Part shown: positions 11,765 through 38,623 of the stretch, piece after piece
How positions within the stretch are numbered: the stretch's first letter is position 1
How the letters are laid out: each line of letters begins with the position of its first letter
Assembly (NCBI GenBank): GCA_027922465.2
Contig: BQMF02000608.1
Coordinates: 124,001 to 188,000 of the forward strand
Length of the DNA stretch: 64,000 bases
Reading direction: 5' to 3'
DNA from: Turritopsis dohrnii
Taxonomy: Eukaryota; Cnidaria; Hydrozoa; Anthoathecata; Oceaniidae
The notes under the pieces: generated by a model
The model's database searches: none
What the model was told of the DNA's origin: nothing
Seen by the model: only the letters and a program-made list of their open reading frames with translations
Position numbers and translations under genes: made by a program

Positions 11765-13862
11765 AACGAAATTAACATTGAAATTTCATTGTATCTCAAA
11801 CAAAATTTTTGAAATCTATCATCATGGGGAAAGAGCATGCTTAAAAATTTCTTCGGTAAGTCATTAAATCTCCCATGAGATATGACGACTTTTCACGAAG
11901 TTCTTGCGAACATGTAACTTATAGCGATATAAAACATTCGTTTTTTTCGTGTTTTTATAAACACGATATTACCATACATAATAATTTAATCCCGTTGTCC
12001 CGTTTTTTTATTACATTTTTTGCAAACCCATTCCTCTTCAGTTTTATTTTTCAAATCGGCGGGTTGCAAGGCTCTTCCAGGTATTATTCTTTCATCCTTG
12101 GACGTGCTGCATGAGGCTTTTTGCATGATTCGATGACGACATTGTGCAATGTTTCAAATTCTTTTATCACGGCATCGTTTAAAGAAGAGTTTTCAGTCAT
12201 CAATTCTCTCCATCATTGCGTTCTTTATATCTCAGCTCACGACGGCTCATGCATGGTAAGATCCGCCGTTAAGCTTTGGCCATAGTTATTTAATACTTTG
12301 TTCAGCTTAACAGATTTGAGAAAAATAGCGATGCGGAATGTGGGCATTATTCCTTGATAGTATAATGCCTTTGGATTGCTATTATTATTATTTTATTATT
12401 TCTGAATCTTTATACAGGATACTATGTATGATTTAGAAAATACATATTTACACTTCAGTATGTTAGCATACTGCTATCAATGTGTGTCCTGTTTAATCAT
12501 AATACGATAATAAATAAATGTATTAAAAGGTAAAAAAAGTAAAAATGGAAACTTTATTGAAACAAAAAGTTAAAAAAAATTACAGAAGACGTCGTTTAAA
12601 ATTATCGAGTTTTGTAAGTTCTAGGGGAAGTTTGTTATATAATTTTGCCCTGTAAAAATATATCGATTTTCGTTCATATTCGTGATGTTAATGTTTTAAG
12701 TTTTTGCCTTTGATAATTCGTTAAAGAATGGTGGATTATATGGCAATATGTAATAACTGGGACTACCATGACTTTGTATATAGATCTTTTTTGCTGCTGT
12801 AACGGTCAGCAATGGTCGTACTTTATTCAAAAGTCTCAATTGTGTAGATGCCTTTTTGCATCTAATTAATTCTAAATGTTTCTTTGTTAGCTGGAAGGGA
12901 GGGGTGTTTTTTTTAACCCATTTTTTTAATCAATATAGGGTAAAAAAAATCATGAGAAAGTGATGGCATTGTTTAATAAGGCAAAAAAACTAAACATTGA
13001 CTTCGGAAAACCTTATCTCAAACATCTTTTGTTTCTTAGTATAGTTTAGTATAGTATAGTATATTAACGTAGTATCTCATGCTTCCAGTAAACCAATCAG
13101 GGTTTTCAAGATCATTATTTATTACTGTGGAGGAGGATTTTTAACCTATTCATGGAGAACACTCCGAAAAACACAATCCAAAACTTTGAACCCAGCCTAT
13201 TTGACTAGCAATATGAAGTTAGTGTCGAAAGAAATAGACATTCCTTCCAAGCGTCTTTTACATCCTTCGAAAAATTGATTTTTAGGTGCTCTAAAATGGT
13301 ACTGCTGATCTGCTGGCCTTTATAAAAGGTGTTTTATTATCATAGTTTTAATTTAGCATAGGAACCCTTCCTGTTACTGCATAACACATTACTAAGTAAT
13401 GCTTATGTGTGAATGAGTTTCGTGTTTTACTTTTTCATTTCCTTTGTCTTCAATTAATCATTCAGGACCCATGGTTAGAGATAGGACACAACAATTTCTA
13501 ACACAGGGTTAAGAGAGGAGAGTCATAGGTACATGGTCCAGTAAGTAACTTTCACCATTCAAGTGCAATTCCTATGGAGAACGAGGTTACTTTTTTTTAC
13601 CCCCCTGGGTGATTTTTTTAGACTGTTTGTGGGTAAAAAAAAGCACCCAGTATTTTATATTTTTTCCTTTGAGAGGGGTAAAAAACTTCACAAACTATAT
13701 AGCCCCTGTAGGGCGTAGGTGTACCCTATTATGTGGTATTACTAACAACAGTCTGGAACACAGTGCTTTAGAATTATACGGAGTTAAGGTTTATTTCTGC
13801 TTTTTTTTGCCCCACCTGACTATCAATTGCATTTATTTTTAGATAGTGGCTTTGTGGTGTTT
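11765..13862. other. Upstream region of SPG7, no gene recognised
   Basis: Mostly AT-rich. On the minus strand a short frame near 12110-12210 encodes a protein-like stretch (LHNVVIESCKKPHAARP) but stops soon and has no convincing splice sites. Small simple repeats occur: ATT-rich at 12379-12400 and a TAGTATAGTATAG run at about 13040-13065. Confidence 0.35.
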
Positions 13863-13894
13863 ATGGCTTGTGCAAGGAAGTTAGTGTTAAGAAA

Positions 13895-13907
<13 letters not shown>
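13863..13907 (+). promoter_or_regulatory. Possible upstream ORF overlapping the SPG7 start
   Basis: An ATG at 13863 opens a 14-codon frame (MACARKLVLRKCFI) in another frame that overlaps the predicted start codon at 13895. If transcribed, it could reduce paraplegin translation. The transcription start is unknown, so this is a suggestion. Confidence 0.3.
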
Positions 13908-28696
<14,789 letters not shown>

Positions 28697-28749
28697 CACC
28701 AAAGAAGAGGTCTGCAATTTCCTGTAATCATTATTTCGTTTCTTTTGTA

Positions 28750-28755
28750 AATAAA
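28750..28755 (+). terminator. SPG7 polyadenylation signal
   Basis: AATAAA lies 54 bases after the SPG7 stop codon, a normal position for a short 3' UTR. Confidence 0.7.
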
Positions 28756-29269
28756 ACTTTCTGTCTATTATAATGAATTTTTTTTCAATGTTTTGCCTTC
28801 CCGCGCAAGTAAGAAATAAAACGGGCTTTTCGCTTCTTGTTTGTATTTTACTTACTTTCCGATGCCAGCGTGATCACTGTGCGTCCGCACCGATAATTTC
28901 GATAATTTTGATTTTGATCATTTCAGTTGAATTCTAATTCCCGTTCTGATTTTCGGATATATATATATATTTTTTTTTCTTTCCCATAGAAAATAATAGA
29001 AAATTTTTAAAGAATTTTCTTGACATTAACTTGGTTTACTTTTATCAGATTTCTTTCCTGTTTCTCGATCCTCGAGTGCTTTCAGTGATTAAAGTAATCT
29101 TGAAATTGTGATCTCGAAATCTATGCTGGCATGCCAAAGTTATGATGCGCCAAAAACAGATTTTTATTACAATCTCATCAAAACTTTTGCAATTCATTTA
29201 AAAATAATATATTTCTTATGTATGTTTTGAATAATTGCATAAATAAGTCAAGAGTTATGTCAATCTTGA

Positions 29270-29333
29270 ACCCAGGGTTTCTTGCCTTTTCAATATACGA
29301 ATGGCGACATCGGAAAGGCAAGAAACCCTGGGT
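29270..29333. repeat. Perfect 20-bp-arm hairpin
   Basis: ACCCAGGGTTTCTTGCCTTT (29270-29289) is exactly complementary to 29314-29333, with a 24-base loop. It is probably a compact foldback MITE or the core of one. Confidence 0.75.
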
Positions 29334-29730
29334 ACGAGGTTGAGCTGTTAGCTATTCCCGCTTCTCGGTTGATAGCGAAAATCAAGACAAAGGCAAAGCA
29401 AGAGCTATGCGGCTCAAAACGGTGGCAGCATTTCAAAACTAACTAGCAATACACAAAACAATTAAATCCAACCCAAAGCCGTTAATGTATTCGTTCGTTG
29501 GAGCCTTGACAAGGCTTGACGTGAAAATTTTGTTACGTTTATCTCTTAGGCTTAAGTTACGCTGATGCAAATTATATCTTTAAAAAGTGTTAATAAGATT
29601 TTCCAAATAGGAAGTAATTGAAGCTCTCCTTTTTTTACATTTATTAGATCTTTTCGTGAATAAGGGGTAAAATACCAAACATACTTGATGAATATTCTTT
29701 CTCGGTTATATACATAGAAATACGAAATTA

Positions 29731-30093
29731 GGGCTTTAGCCAGAAGTTAATAAAATACCGCGTATTACCAGAATTGGGAATTTTCTGTGATAGAAAATTT
29801 TGGGATCTAGACTCTCTAAAACGTCTTTAAAATCAACTTCCCTGTGATTTTTGAGCATATTAATAACAACCCAACATTATTAACTTCATCGTTTTTTCAT
29901 TCATTTTTTTTGAACAACAGATTTTTTCTTTCCAGTCTTGTCATTATGAGGCGCACTTTTTACTTTTCCTACAATAACATAAAAATATTAAAATTTTATC
30001 AAATGGGAAAACGTAATGTATACAAATTTGGGAATTTTCTGACAAAACGGAATAGCGCGTTATACGCGGTATGACAGGGCTGGCTAAAGCCCT
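29731..30093. mobile_element. MITE with AGGGCTTTAGCCAG termini
   Basis: The left end AGGGCTTTAGCCAG and the right end CTGGCTAAAGCCCT are perfect inverted repeats. Inside them, ACCGCGTAT and a GGGAATTTTCTG block recur in inverted order. It has no coding capacity; the target duplication is unclear. Confidence 0.65.
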
Positions 30094-31117
30094 CAGTGGG
30101 ATAAGTAACTATTAGTTTCAGAATTACTTGCTAATTCTAACATGATGCACCTATTTCGTTTCACTTCTGTCCTCTTTAAGTTAAGAACAAAATGTATGAT
30201 ATCAACATTTCAAGCTGAAAAAGGCTCAAAAAATAAGAGCAGTCTCAGTTCAGACTTTAGAATTGCCTTTTGTCTAATGTAAAAGGAGATCTTGTTCTGA
30301 AGTTCTTAAATTTCTTTTGAGCATCAATTACCATTCGATGGAGCGTGATATTTTTAGTAAGTTGCAGTCTGAGAAGCCTCTCAAAATATATAAAAAATAT
30401 GTTGACTCAGCAATATTTTGTTACATTGATTTCAAATTGGTAACTCCCGAACGGCTTTCTTTAACATAAGGTTAACAAAACACTGGACGTTTTCATCACT
30501 AACTCAACAACACTGAAGAAAAATGCAATACTCTTTCTAATTAGCGGACACCGTCGGTGTAAAATGTTTGTCCACTGATTAGTATAAGTAGATTCTTTTA
30601 GGATCAATTTTCGATTTTTGGGGCGGCGGAGGAGGAGGAGAGTCAGGCTGTAACTCAGAGGCAAGATGAATTTAGAGCAAAGTATTATGTTATTTAAGAT
30701 ATTCGAAAGCGAGCTTTGTCTCAATTTATTTTCAAAACTTCGGATCATCTCAGTCGATTACAAACTGATGACAGATGAAGAATTATTTAGCATTGATTTG
30801 AACATATCCCTAAAAACATCTCTAAAGGCTTCGTTAATGTTCCTTTCTTTGCCTTGTAATTTCAATCCATATACTTCGGGTCATCACGAAAACGAACAAT
30901 ATTTTAAAGCGAATTTTACCTTGAATAGAAGAAAAATAAACACCACAAAAATATTCTTTCCTCATGTCAATAACAATCTGGTGATCGCTGAAAAAGACCA
31001 TTTGATGAAAAAGATTCTGTTCGATACAGTGTCCGCAATCTTCCTGACCGAATATCAATATCAACAAAAAAGAAACTTTAACAAATGAACAAGTAAAATA
31101 AGAAAAGAAAAACAAAT

Positions 31118-33407
31118 TTAAAAAACGTAGTTGACTCGGCTTCTTCCAACAGGGATAACGCGAGGCTCTTGAATTTTATGAACAAAATTCTCGAATAAAA
31201 CTTCAAATTTTATCTCGTTCAATCGGTAAGCGTTACTACCTCTTGCGTTTTGTTCGAAAAAAATTACCATGAAAGGATCCTTTTCTAAAACTTGAGCATA
31301 TATCGAATCTTTTCCATTGCTAATTTCCCAGTATTCACCAACTTCTGGAAAGCTACTAACACCAATGTCCATGTCACTTGATGTTTGAGACTCGCTTGAT
31401 TGAACGTCAGGTTCCCTTTACTGATTGGCAGGCGGATGAGAGTCGGCTTCTGTTTGATTATTTACAGTTTCAGACAAAGTATCTGACTCTTCATTTTTTA
31501 CATTACTTGCGTTATCGTTTGTCGACTCTTTTGTTTCGATTCTCTTCTTGATACTATGTCGAGCTTTCCTAAATGTTGCCCGAAACTGTAACATGTAAGG
31601 AATAAACAATTTTGATGTATCACTATTCTCCATAATTTGTTGGAACGTTTCCAGAAATTCCGCATCTTTTTTGATTTCTGGATCATTGGTAAAGCTGGTT
31701 AGACTGAGTGCATTCTTACTTGTTGTCGAAGTAGAACGAGTTTGATTTTCAGATGACACGACATTCTCTGGTTCCTCTGCATCATCATTGTTGTCATTGT
31801 CGCGTTCTTGTTCAAACTCCTCAATCGGTATTTCTTCTTCCTCACAATCAAGAAGTTCTGTACATTCGTCACTTCCCTTCCGTTTGGCACCTTTTGGTGG
31901 TATCAACTTTCGGATGACTTCTCTTAAAGTCTTTTCAGAGCGTTCCTTCATTAACTGCTCCCTGAACTTTACCATATATCATTACCAACTAGAGCATACA
32001 ATTTGTCGGATACGAGGAAATCTTCTGATCCATCCAAAGCATTTGTTACAAATAATGTTTTAAACTCTTTCGCAGTATCTACATCAAGCATGTCACATGC
32101 TTTTGAAAGCATACTCATCATTTCATCACGAGAAGGAGATGGTATTTTCCCTGGATCATCAGTAAGCTTTTTCAGCATTAATTCCATCTCAAATTCACGG
32201 TAATTCTTTCTCAGAAAGTGGTGACAGCTTGCATCGTTGATTTGAATATCACCAGTGACGCCGCCTCCAATAACAATGAGAACATAACCCTTTTTTAGAA
32301 GGGCTTGTCTGACTCCCGGCATCAAATGAACCGAGTAATCATCTAACACATATATAGCGTATCCTTGTTCAGTGAACATGTTAAAGCGGTTGGGCAAATA
32401 TTTAATCATGTCCAATATTTGCTCAATGCGATATGATCCCTTTGGAGCCCATTGCACATTCATTCCAACTGAAGGATTAAGGTGTGTTCTAGTACCTTTG
32501 CCTTTAAACACGAATTCTGGTTTAAGAGTGATCTTTGGGTCACTACACAGTTGGGTAAAACAAGTTGCCCGTTCTCTCGAGAGCATGTAATTCTCCTTCA
32601 CGAAGGTGTCTTCTGATTTTAATGAAAGGGTTTTTCGACCTGCACTTTCATTTCTGTGCAGAGACATTTGATCCCCATTAATTATAGGCAGATCAATACC
32701 GTAAGTGTTCAAAAAATACTTTCTTACAGTCCAAACATTTTGTAAATAGTCCTTCATTCTAGTGATACGATCTTCTTGTTTAATTGCGTAGCGTTTATTT
32801 GGTTTCCGGAGACGAACATTGTATTCCTGCATCCAGTCTTGTATCCAATGGTCACTGAACTTCAACTGTTCTTCTTCAGGAATTGATTCAAGTTGTTGCT
32901 CTAGCCAATCAGTATAAACTTGCTGACACTTTGCACGAAACATTTTCTTTTTGGTAGACGTCCCTTAAGAGATCCTCGAACATTGATGAACCATTTCAAA
33001 CATTGCTTCTCTAACTGCTTACGCCTTGCACTTTCTACCAGCACCACTTTCACGAAATCTCTTTTTAGATGGTTCTTCTCCAAAGTCATTTGCTAAATAT
33101 TTTTCATAACATTTCTTAGCAAATTTCAATGCATTTAGTAATTTTGAATCATCGTGCTTAGCTTTTGAAAGGTCAGTGTAAAACTCTCTTACAGCAGCAG
33201 CAGGAAATCCTTGTTGTGGCTTCAACTGAACACGCTTCTTTCTTTTGTAATCGTATCGAGTCTTTCCAGCTCTTTTACCTCGTTGTCATATTTCTCTTTA
33301 TGTTTAATTTACAAGTTCTCCCAGTTCTCTTTTCTCAATCAACGAATATTGTTCTTTTAATCTTGTGAATTTTCTGCTACCTTGTGAAGCAGCCATCATC
33401 ATTATCA
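31118..33407 (-). pseudogene. DDE-type transposase-derived gene, broken by frameshifts
   Basis: Reading pieces on the minus strand follow one another in changing frames: about 33407-33310 (ending ELGELVN before stops), 33300-33019 (KTRYDYKRKKRVQLKPQQG to GAGRKCKA), 33089-32945 (KQLEKQCLKWFINVRGSLKG), 32943-31969, 31975-31418, and 31372-31118 after one in-frame stop. Together they resemble a single DDE-superfamily (pogo/Tigger/CENP-B-like) transposase. It has a DNA-binding N-terminus, then YVLDDYSVHLMPGVRQAL, in which D of LDDYSVH is a likely catalytic Asp. It continues with VIGGGVTGDIQINDASCH and a low-complexity acidic tail. The breaks mean it cannot encode one full protein as written; sequencing error at several points is a less likely explanation. 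The 324-codon middle piece is intact. A host-domesticated paralogue is possible elsewhere but cannot be judged from this copy. No terminal inverted repeats were found around it. Confidence 0.7.
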
Positions 33408-33412
33408 TGTTA

Positions 33413-34481
33413 AGGCCGGAGCAAAGGTGTCAAACCTTTTCATCAAACTGTGTCAAATTAGTTTGATGAGCGTTTTGATGAAAATTCGATGAAATAATAA
33501 AAAGTAAAAGTAAATAATAAAAAGTCCATTCATTCTGAAAATTAAAATGGCCGAGTTAGCAGCTATTACTATTTTATTACTGTCAGAACTAGTTGATTCT
33601 AATGATGAAAAACCTCGCAGAGGTAAAACAAGAAATTGGATGAAAAGATGAAGTGAGAAGGGTTATTATAATAACATTATAAAAAAATTGCGATTAGAAC
33701 ATCGGTTTGGTTTCAAGGATATGTTTCGAATGGCTCAAATTTCCGATTTGATAACTCCACATTCGAAAACATTCGAAAAACACTCCACCTTTACCGTTTT
33801 GCAGTCAACGCGGTGATAAATACACCTTTCTCGAAATTCTGTTTAAATGCCGAGTAAATGCTTAAGTTATCAAGTTTAGCCTCGTTTCTATGTATTTATG
33901 TTTTTCTAATTGTATAATGTTTTCATTGAGCTTTTTTCACATGCACGTAGTTTTTGTCGTATAATACCTCACGAACTTTTTTTTCGTAAGTTCTTACGGA
34001 ATAAAAATGCCTTTACGGAGATTCTCATTCACATGCACTAAAATGTGTTGCAATAAAAAATACAATGTACATTTGGAACGTTTGGAAATAAATCATTAAC
34101 AAAAATTGATGTAATTTCGAACAGAAGACGTCATTTCGAACACTCGATTTATTTATTCGGACGTTTTTTTCTTCTTGAGGCTTACGGAGGCTTACGGCGA
34201 TTTTCTTAAAAACAAAATTTTTTTTTTTGTTCGGAAATCGTCGTATCTGATGAAATTTTGTCTCAAACGCGTCAAACAGTAAATTTTAGTTTGATGGATG
34301 CAATTTTGTCTGATGAAAAGTTTGTTCCCGAACAAACTTCATCAAACTCCATCAAACTGGATTTTTTTCTTCTTTTTACTTTTTTCCAAAAAAATGTTTT
34401 CTCTCAAACGTATCAAACAGTTTGTCAAACTCGCTAGTTTGATGGAGTTTGATGAACTTTTTAATACGTTTGCTCCGGCCT
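33413..34481 (+). mobile_element. PIF/Harbinger-derived element with transposase remnant
   Basis: The ends AGGCCGGAGCAAA and TTTGCTCCGGCCT are inverted repeats flanked by TTA (33410-33412 and 34482-34484), the PIF/Harbinger target duplication. Further inside, motifs ATCAAACT/AGTTTGAT recur on both sides. At 33547-33820 (plus) a frame resembles the N-terminus of HARBI1-like transposases: RGKTRNWMKR, a stop, then SEKGYYNNIIKKLRLEH and MFRMAQISDLI. The catalytic part is missing, so the element is non-autonomous. Confidence 0.75.
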
Positions 34482-34517
34482 TTAGTTATTATTTATCTTT
34501 TCTACGATGGCCCTGAA

Positions 34518-35310
34518 GGCTCACTGCAACACGCAAAAAAACTTGTCACGCGCACAAATTTTTTTTCACGCAACCTATTTTTTTTTTACACGCAACTTTT
34601 AATTTTTTTTTACGCGCACACAAGAATTTTACTGCACGCACCGGAAAAACTGATATGCTGCGCACGCTTAAAAAGAAATCTGGTCCTGTTTTTATGTACT
34701 ATTTCGTGTATCAGTAACATCAAACTACCACAAATCTTTCCCACGAGGAGAGACTCACTCAACTGAACTCACCGAAGTTCCCTTTTTGACTTTCATGACT
34801 GACTTTTATAGAAAGGCAAAGACATTGACAGGAATCTTGTCTTAGCGAAGGAAACAAGAAGAGAGGATGGACATATTGAATACAATCACAATCTAAGCTT
34901 TGACAGAGTTCTCTTTAAGGTTGACAGACTAATAAAGACACTGTGTTGAACAGCCAAGAAGGATAAGATCTCTAAGTTGCTGAACCCTTGGCCAAAATAG
35001 CTAGAAATTAAAGAATCTCTGCTAAAAGATCTAGCCGATAAACAAGGTAAGCGACTGTCCGCCATATTGCTTTAGACTACCGCCAAGTGCTAGCGTGGTG
35101 AAAACAAGTCACGAAATTGCCTAAAATCCATACCAGACCATCAGCAAGAGTGTTCCTTTTTATGGGGATTAAGATAATAAAAAAAATGCTTGCGTAAGAA
35201 AAAAAATGCACGTGAAAAAAAAAATTGCGCGCGTAACAAAAATAACTGTGTGAAAATTTTTTAAAAAAGTTGCGTGCATAAAAAAAATAGGTTGCGTGAA
35301 GATTCTTGCA
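34518..35310. repeat. Inverted arrays of ACGC plus A/T-tract units
   Basis: The left side (34518-34660) holds several units of T-tracts alternating with ACGCGCAC or CACGCAAC. The right side (35190-35310) holds the complementary pattern, including AAAAAAATAGGTTGCGTG. This is a terminal array of short subrepeats in inverted order around about 530 bp of unrelated DNA. No gene was seen. Confidence 0.55.
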
Positions 35311-36079
35311 CGCTTCTCTTCAAAAAAACAAACTCACATTCCCACCTGTTGTAATTTGAATAGAAAAGTTCAAATCGATTTGATTTTCCACCAATTTTTT
35401 GGTCATGAATAAATAATGAGTTGATGACGCTGAAACTTGACTTTTTGATTTACAATTCATTTTTAAAGCCTGAAAACACTGGTTAAACCAAACATTGTTC
35501 AAAAATCGTTATGTGTAAACCCCCCTTTACGGGGCAAGGGAGGTCTATTCGGGAGACAAGAGTACGTAATTCATGAAAAAGGTTTAATCGTATGCAAAGA
35601 ACCACAAAACAACAAAAATTTTACACTTGGTTTGAAAAGAAGTTTGTGTCTTGAACTGACCCAGACACAACCATTAAGGAACCAAGGAAAATCAATTCGG
35701 CGTGCTAGTACTCTCTCGTCTTGATTTTGCTGACAACTTCAAAATACTACTTTCCACGAAACGTGTAGAATATGCAAATCTGATAACGATATTAGTGAAA
35801 CAAAAACATTTCCCAATGGTACAAGGTGAAATAATCTTCAACAAATCTATAAACTAAAGTGAATCTTTTGTTTTGTCACGTGGTCGTCCTCGCTGCAATC
35901 GTAAGATCCCTTATCCTTTCTCACAAAGCAACTTTCTGCCTTGTGGAAGTTTGGACTCTTTGTCGGTTGAATGTAATATACAAACGCAATAAAATAAGAA
36001 TAAGAATTCACAATCTTTATTCCCCTTACACATATCGGCACACCTTGGTTGTGTTGAGGTTCAATAGTTCAGGTCAGCA
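35311..36079. other. Intergenic DNA with a partial MITE copy
   Basis: Bases about 35320-35526 are related to the inverted-repeat MITE at 45924-46120 (GTGTAAACCCCCC end, AAAGTCAAGTTTCAGCG core). No exon was seen in the rest. Confidence 0.4.
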
Positions 36080-36813
36080 AAGGAGAATATCCACTTCGGA
36101 TAATTGTCTGCAGACCGGACCGGATCGGTTCTCAAAACAATAGACCACGTAAAAATATTACGTAAGGTGTCTCACGTGGTCTATTGTTAAGGGGAACCGA
36201 TCCGGGCCGGTCCGCGGACTACAGTGGAACCTCTAATAGCGGCAACTTTGGGGGATCTAGCTTAGTGGCCGTTGCATTAGAGGTGACCGATGTATGGAGG
36301 TTTTATATTAATATACTTTTTTTATCAAAAAGGCTGGTCAGGATGGGAGGGGCATAAAGAATGATTCATGATCAAAATAAACACAACATTATTGAGCCTA
36401 AGTGCTTCAAGTCGTAGTGTGACAAGATTCAAAGCACTTACTAAGTCAACATCACCTAATGTTTCACAAAAGTTGTTCAATACATCTACAATAGATAAGG
36501 CTGCTTGACTTGACTTTATTTTTGTAAATAATTATTGTAAGTAAAGTAGCAATTTTTTTATTGTTCCATTCATTTGCTTGCATAAAGATTTTTTTGACCG
36601 TTAATAGAGGTAAAATTAGACATTGGGACAATAGAAAGTGGCCGTTTGGCCCTTGATTGGAGGTGACCGATGTATGGAGGTTTTTTTTATAAGAGTTTGA
36701 CAATAAATTTGGCAGGGACTTTCTTTTCTGGCCGCTCATCAGGAGGTGACCGATGTATGGAGGTGACAATTTATAGAGGTTCCACTGTATTATCCGAAGT
36801 GGATATTCGCCTT
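36080..36813. mobile_element. Foldback element interrupted by a Tigger-like MITE
   Basis: The left arm (36080-36150) begins AAGGAGAATATCCACTTCGG and ends GACCACGT. The right arm begins CACGTGGTCTATTG at 36173, reaches the Tigger-like insertion at 36221, and resumes at 36790 with TATCCGAAGTGGATATTCGC. Without the insertion the two arms pair over about 70 bases with few mismatches. Confidence 0.8.
36222..36787. mobile_element. Tigger/pogo-like MITE
   Basis: Termini CAGTGGAACCTCTAATAG and TATAGAGGTTCCACTG form inverted repeats with TA on each side (36220-36221 and 36788-36789). The phrase GAGGTGACCGATGTATGGAGG recurs internally three times (about 36281, 36660 and 36741). There is no transposase. 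Confidence 0.85.
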
Positions 36814-37189
36814 AATATGTCTATGGTATTCATCCATGTTCTTAACAGTGACTGTAAACGAACTTTACAGAGCCAGGGTATAATAAACACTAGAAATAGA
36901 AGTGTATTATATGTTTTATATGTTTTATATGTTTTCTGTAAAAAAAAAAAGACAAGGGAAAATCTTAACAGCGACTTCTTAAATAATAGGTATTATTTTT
37001 TGATGTTGCTAATAGGGTCTACCCCTAAATACCACCCCAATACTTTTATCTCGAATATACCATGTGTAGTTGGTGGGAGAATTGAAAAACTGACCTGTAC
37101 TTTTTACCATCATCTTAACTTGACAGTGAAATACCTCTCGCAAGAATATTTTTTAACAAAAGTGACAAGCATAACGATTTCAGATAGTG

Positions 37190-37482
37190 TATCAAAGTAG
37201 CGATGGTGTAAAGGTAATAACCTTTGAGTGCGACCGCTGCGACTCGTGTTCGAGTCCAGTCATGTATCTCAATACACCACTCCGATCCGCTTTAAAAGCA
37301 GCGTGTCAGCCCATTAGGAGCCATCGACTGACTGCACACGGGCAGTTAAAGCTTTGCCATACGTATCTCTGGCGGTAAGTCAACTAACAGTTGCAAGTCG
37401 GTGGGCGGAAGAACCAACCATTTCGGATGGAAGCCCAAGGATTAAAAACTCCCATTACTTACTTTCTTACTTACTTACTTAA
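37190..37482 (+). mobile_element. tRNA-derived SINE with ACTT tail
   Basis: A degenerate A box lies near 37198-37216 and a clear B box, GTTCGAGTCC, at 37248-37257. A body of about 190 bp follows. The element ends in an ACTT-type simple repeat (about 37452-37482). The fold is not a credible functional tRNA, so SINE is preferred. Confidence 0.65.
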
Positions 37483-38576
37483 ATGTTGCTGTCGTAATAA
37501 GACAAGAAAAAATAGCTGGAAATTTGCGAAATATTTTTTGTGAAAATATTTAAAAGTCGCGAGCACAAAAAGTTGCGAACTTAAAAAGGGAAAATGCCGC
37601 GTACACAAAATGTCGCGACAATTTGTGCTCATGACTTTTTGTGCTTGGAACCCTTAAAGGTACTTCTGCCGGTTATTTTGTGATAATTGTACAATTGTGT
37701 GTCTTAATGGCACAGGACGTTTACAGAATTACGACCGTTTTGCATTCAGCCATGGAGGTATAAAGCGTAAGACGTATGTTGAGGATAAACAGGAGTTAAG
37801 AATTCTTTTAATCCGGTGCAAAAAATAATACAAAAGAACTTAGCAAAACTATATGCAAACACAAGCGTCAGCGTAAGGCACTAGAAAAAGTATAGTTACA
37901 AAATTCTGCACGTATTTCTTTCTTAGGGGTGTTCACATTGAGAAAAACTATCCCCGGAAATTGGGCAGCCTTAGTTCACCACCAGGCTGATTTTGTCTTG
38001 GATTCACATGACATACATCCTGACAAACTGAGCTGAAAAATGTCACGTGATTATCATAGTTTACGCGTTGAAAAGAACAACATGCGCACTAGGTGAAAAA
38101 GTTCAGCCCGTCTTGACGAGATCTCGATTCATGTGCTGTACACTCTCTTACCAATAACATGAATCTATTTAGTTCACATATTATTCACATCAAACGCACA
38201 ACGTAACATTACAATAAGACAACTGACTCTAAAAAATGAAAGCTTATAAAAACGACCAATCAGAATGCTTAGACTTTGTTCTTCCTACGGAAGTTTACAC
38301 TGAACGAAAAAATGATCTTCAAAAATTCCTTGAACTATTGACTACAAGTTAGCTAAATTTAACGCAAAACAGAATCTCAAAAACATTGCTTACAAACAAC
38401 ATAAGTCGCTAGGTTTTCCGCTCAACTGGCATCATAATTGTACAGTAAAAGTTACATAGTTATGTTGTTGATACGTGAGACGTCTGCATTGTACAGCTGT
38501 CCCGTTTAGAGGATGTCGCAGTTAAGCGAACCTCCTGGCAAGTAAGACAAAATTGCACGTCCTAATTAACAAAACG
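37483..38576. other. 3' flank of the HEPN/NB-ARC/TPR gene
   Basis: AT-rich DNA with no gene seen. Small inverted motifs around GCACAAAAAGTTGCG and its complement lie at 37555-37645. Confidence 0.4.
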
Positions 38577-38582
38577 TTTAAT
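38577..38582 (-). terminator. Candidate polyadenylation signal of the TPR gene
   Basis: ATTAAA on the minus strand lies about 42 bases beyond the stop codon at 38624-38626. Confidence 0.45.
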
Positions 38583-38623
38583 GACAGATTCATGGACAGA
38601 ATCATGAAATTAAAACACCAACT

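Larger units (their letters stand above)
28757..31117. other. Intergenic DNA with a hairpin and a MITE
   Basis: No gene is supported. An (AT)n tract lies at about 28957-28970. Opposed open frames at 30666-31115 have no exon signals or recognisable domains. The hairpin and MITE are listed separately. Confidence 0.4.

Noticed and set aside
12110..12215. Minus-strand fragment LHNVVIESCKKPHAARP as an exon
   Set aside because: It looks protein-like but ends at a stop after about 38 codons, with no clear donor or recognised family.
30666..31115. Opposed open frames of 140 and 93 codons
   Set aside because: AT-rich, no splice or domain evidence, and mutually overlapping.
37190..37275. A functional tRNA gene
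   Set aside because: The B box is good but the A box and stems are poor, and a body with an ACTT tail marks a SINE.
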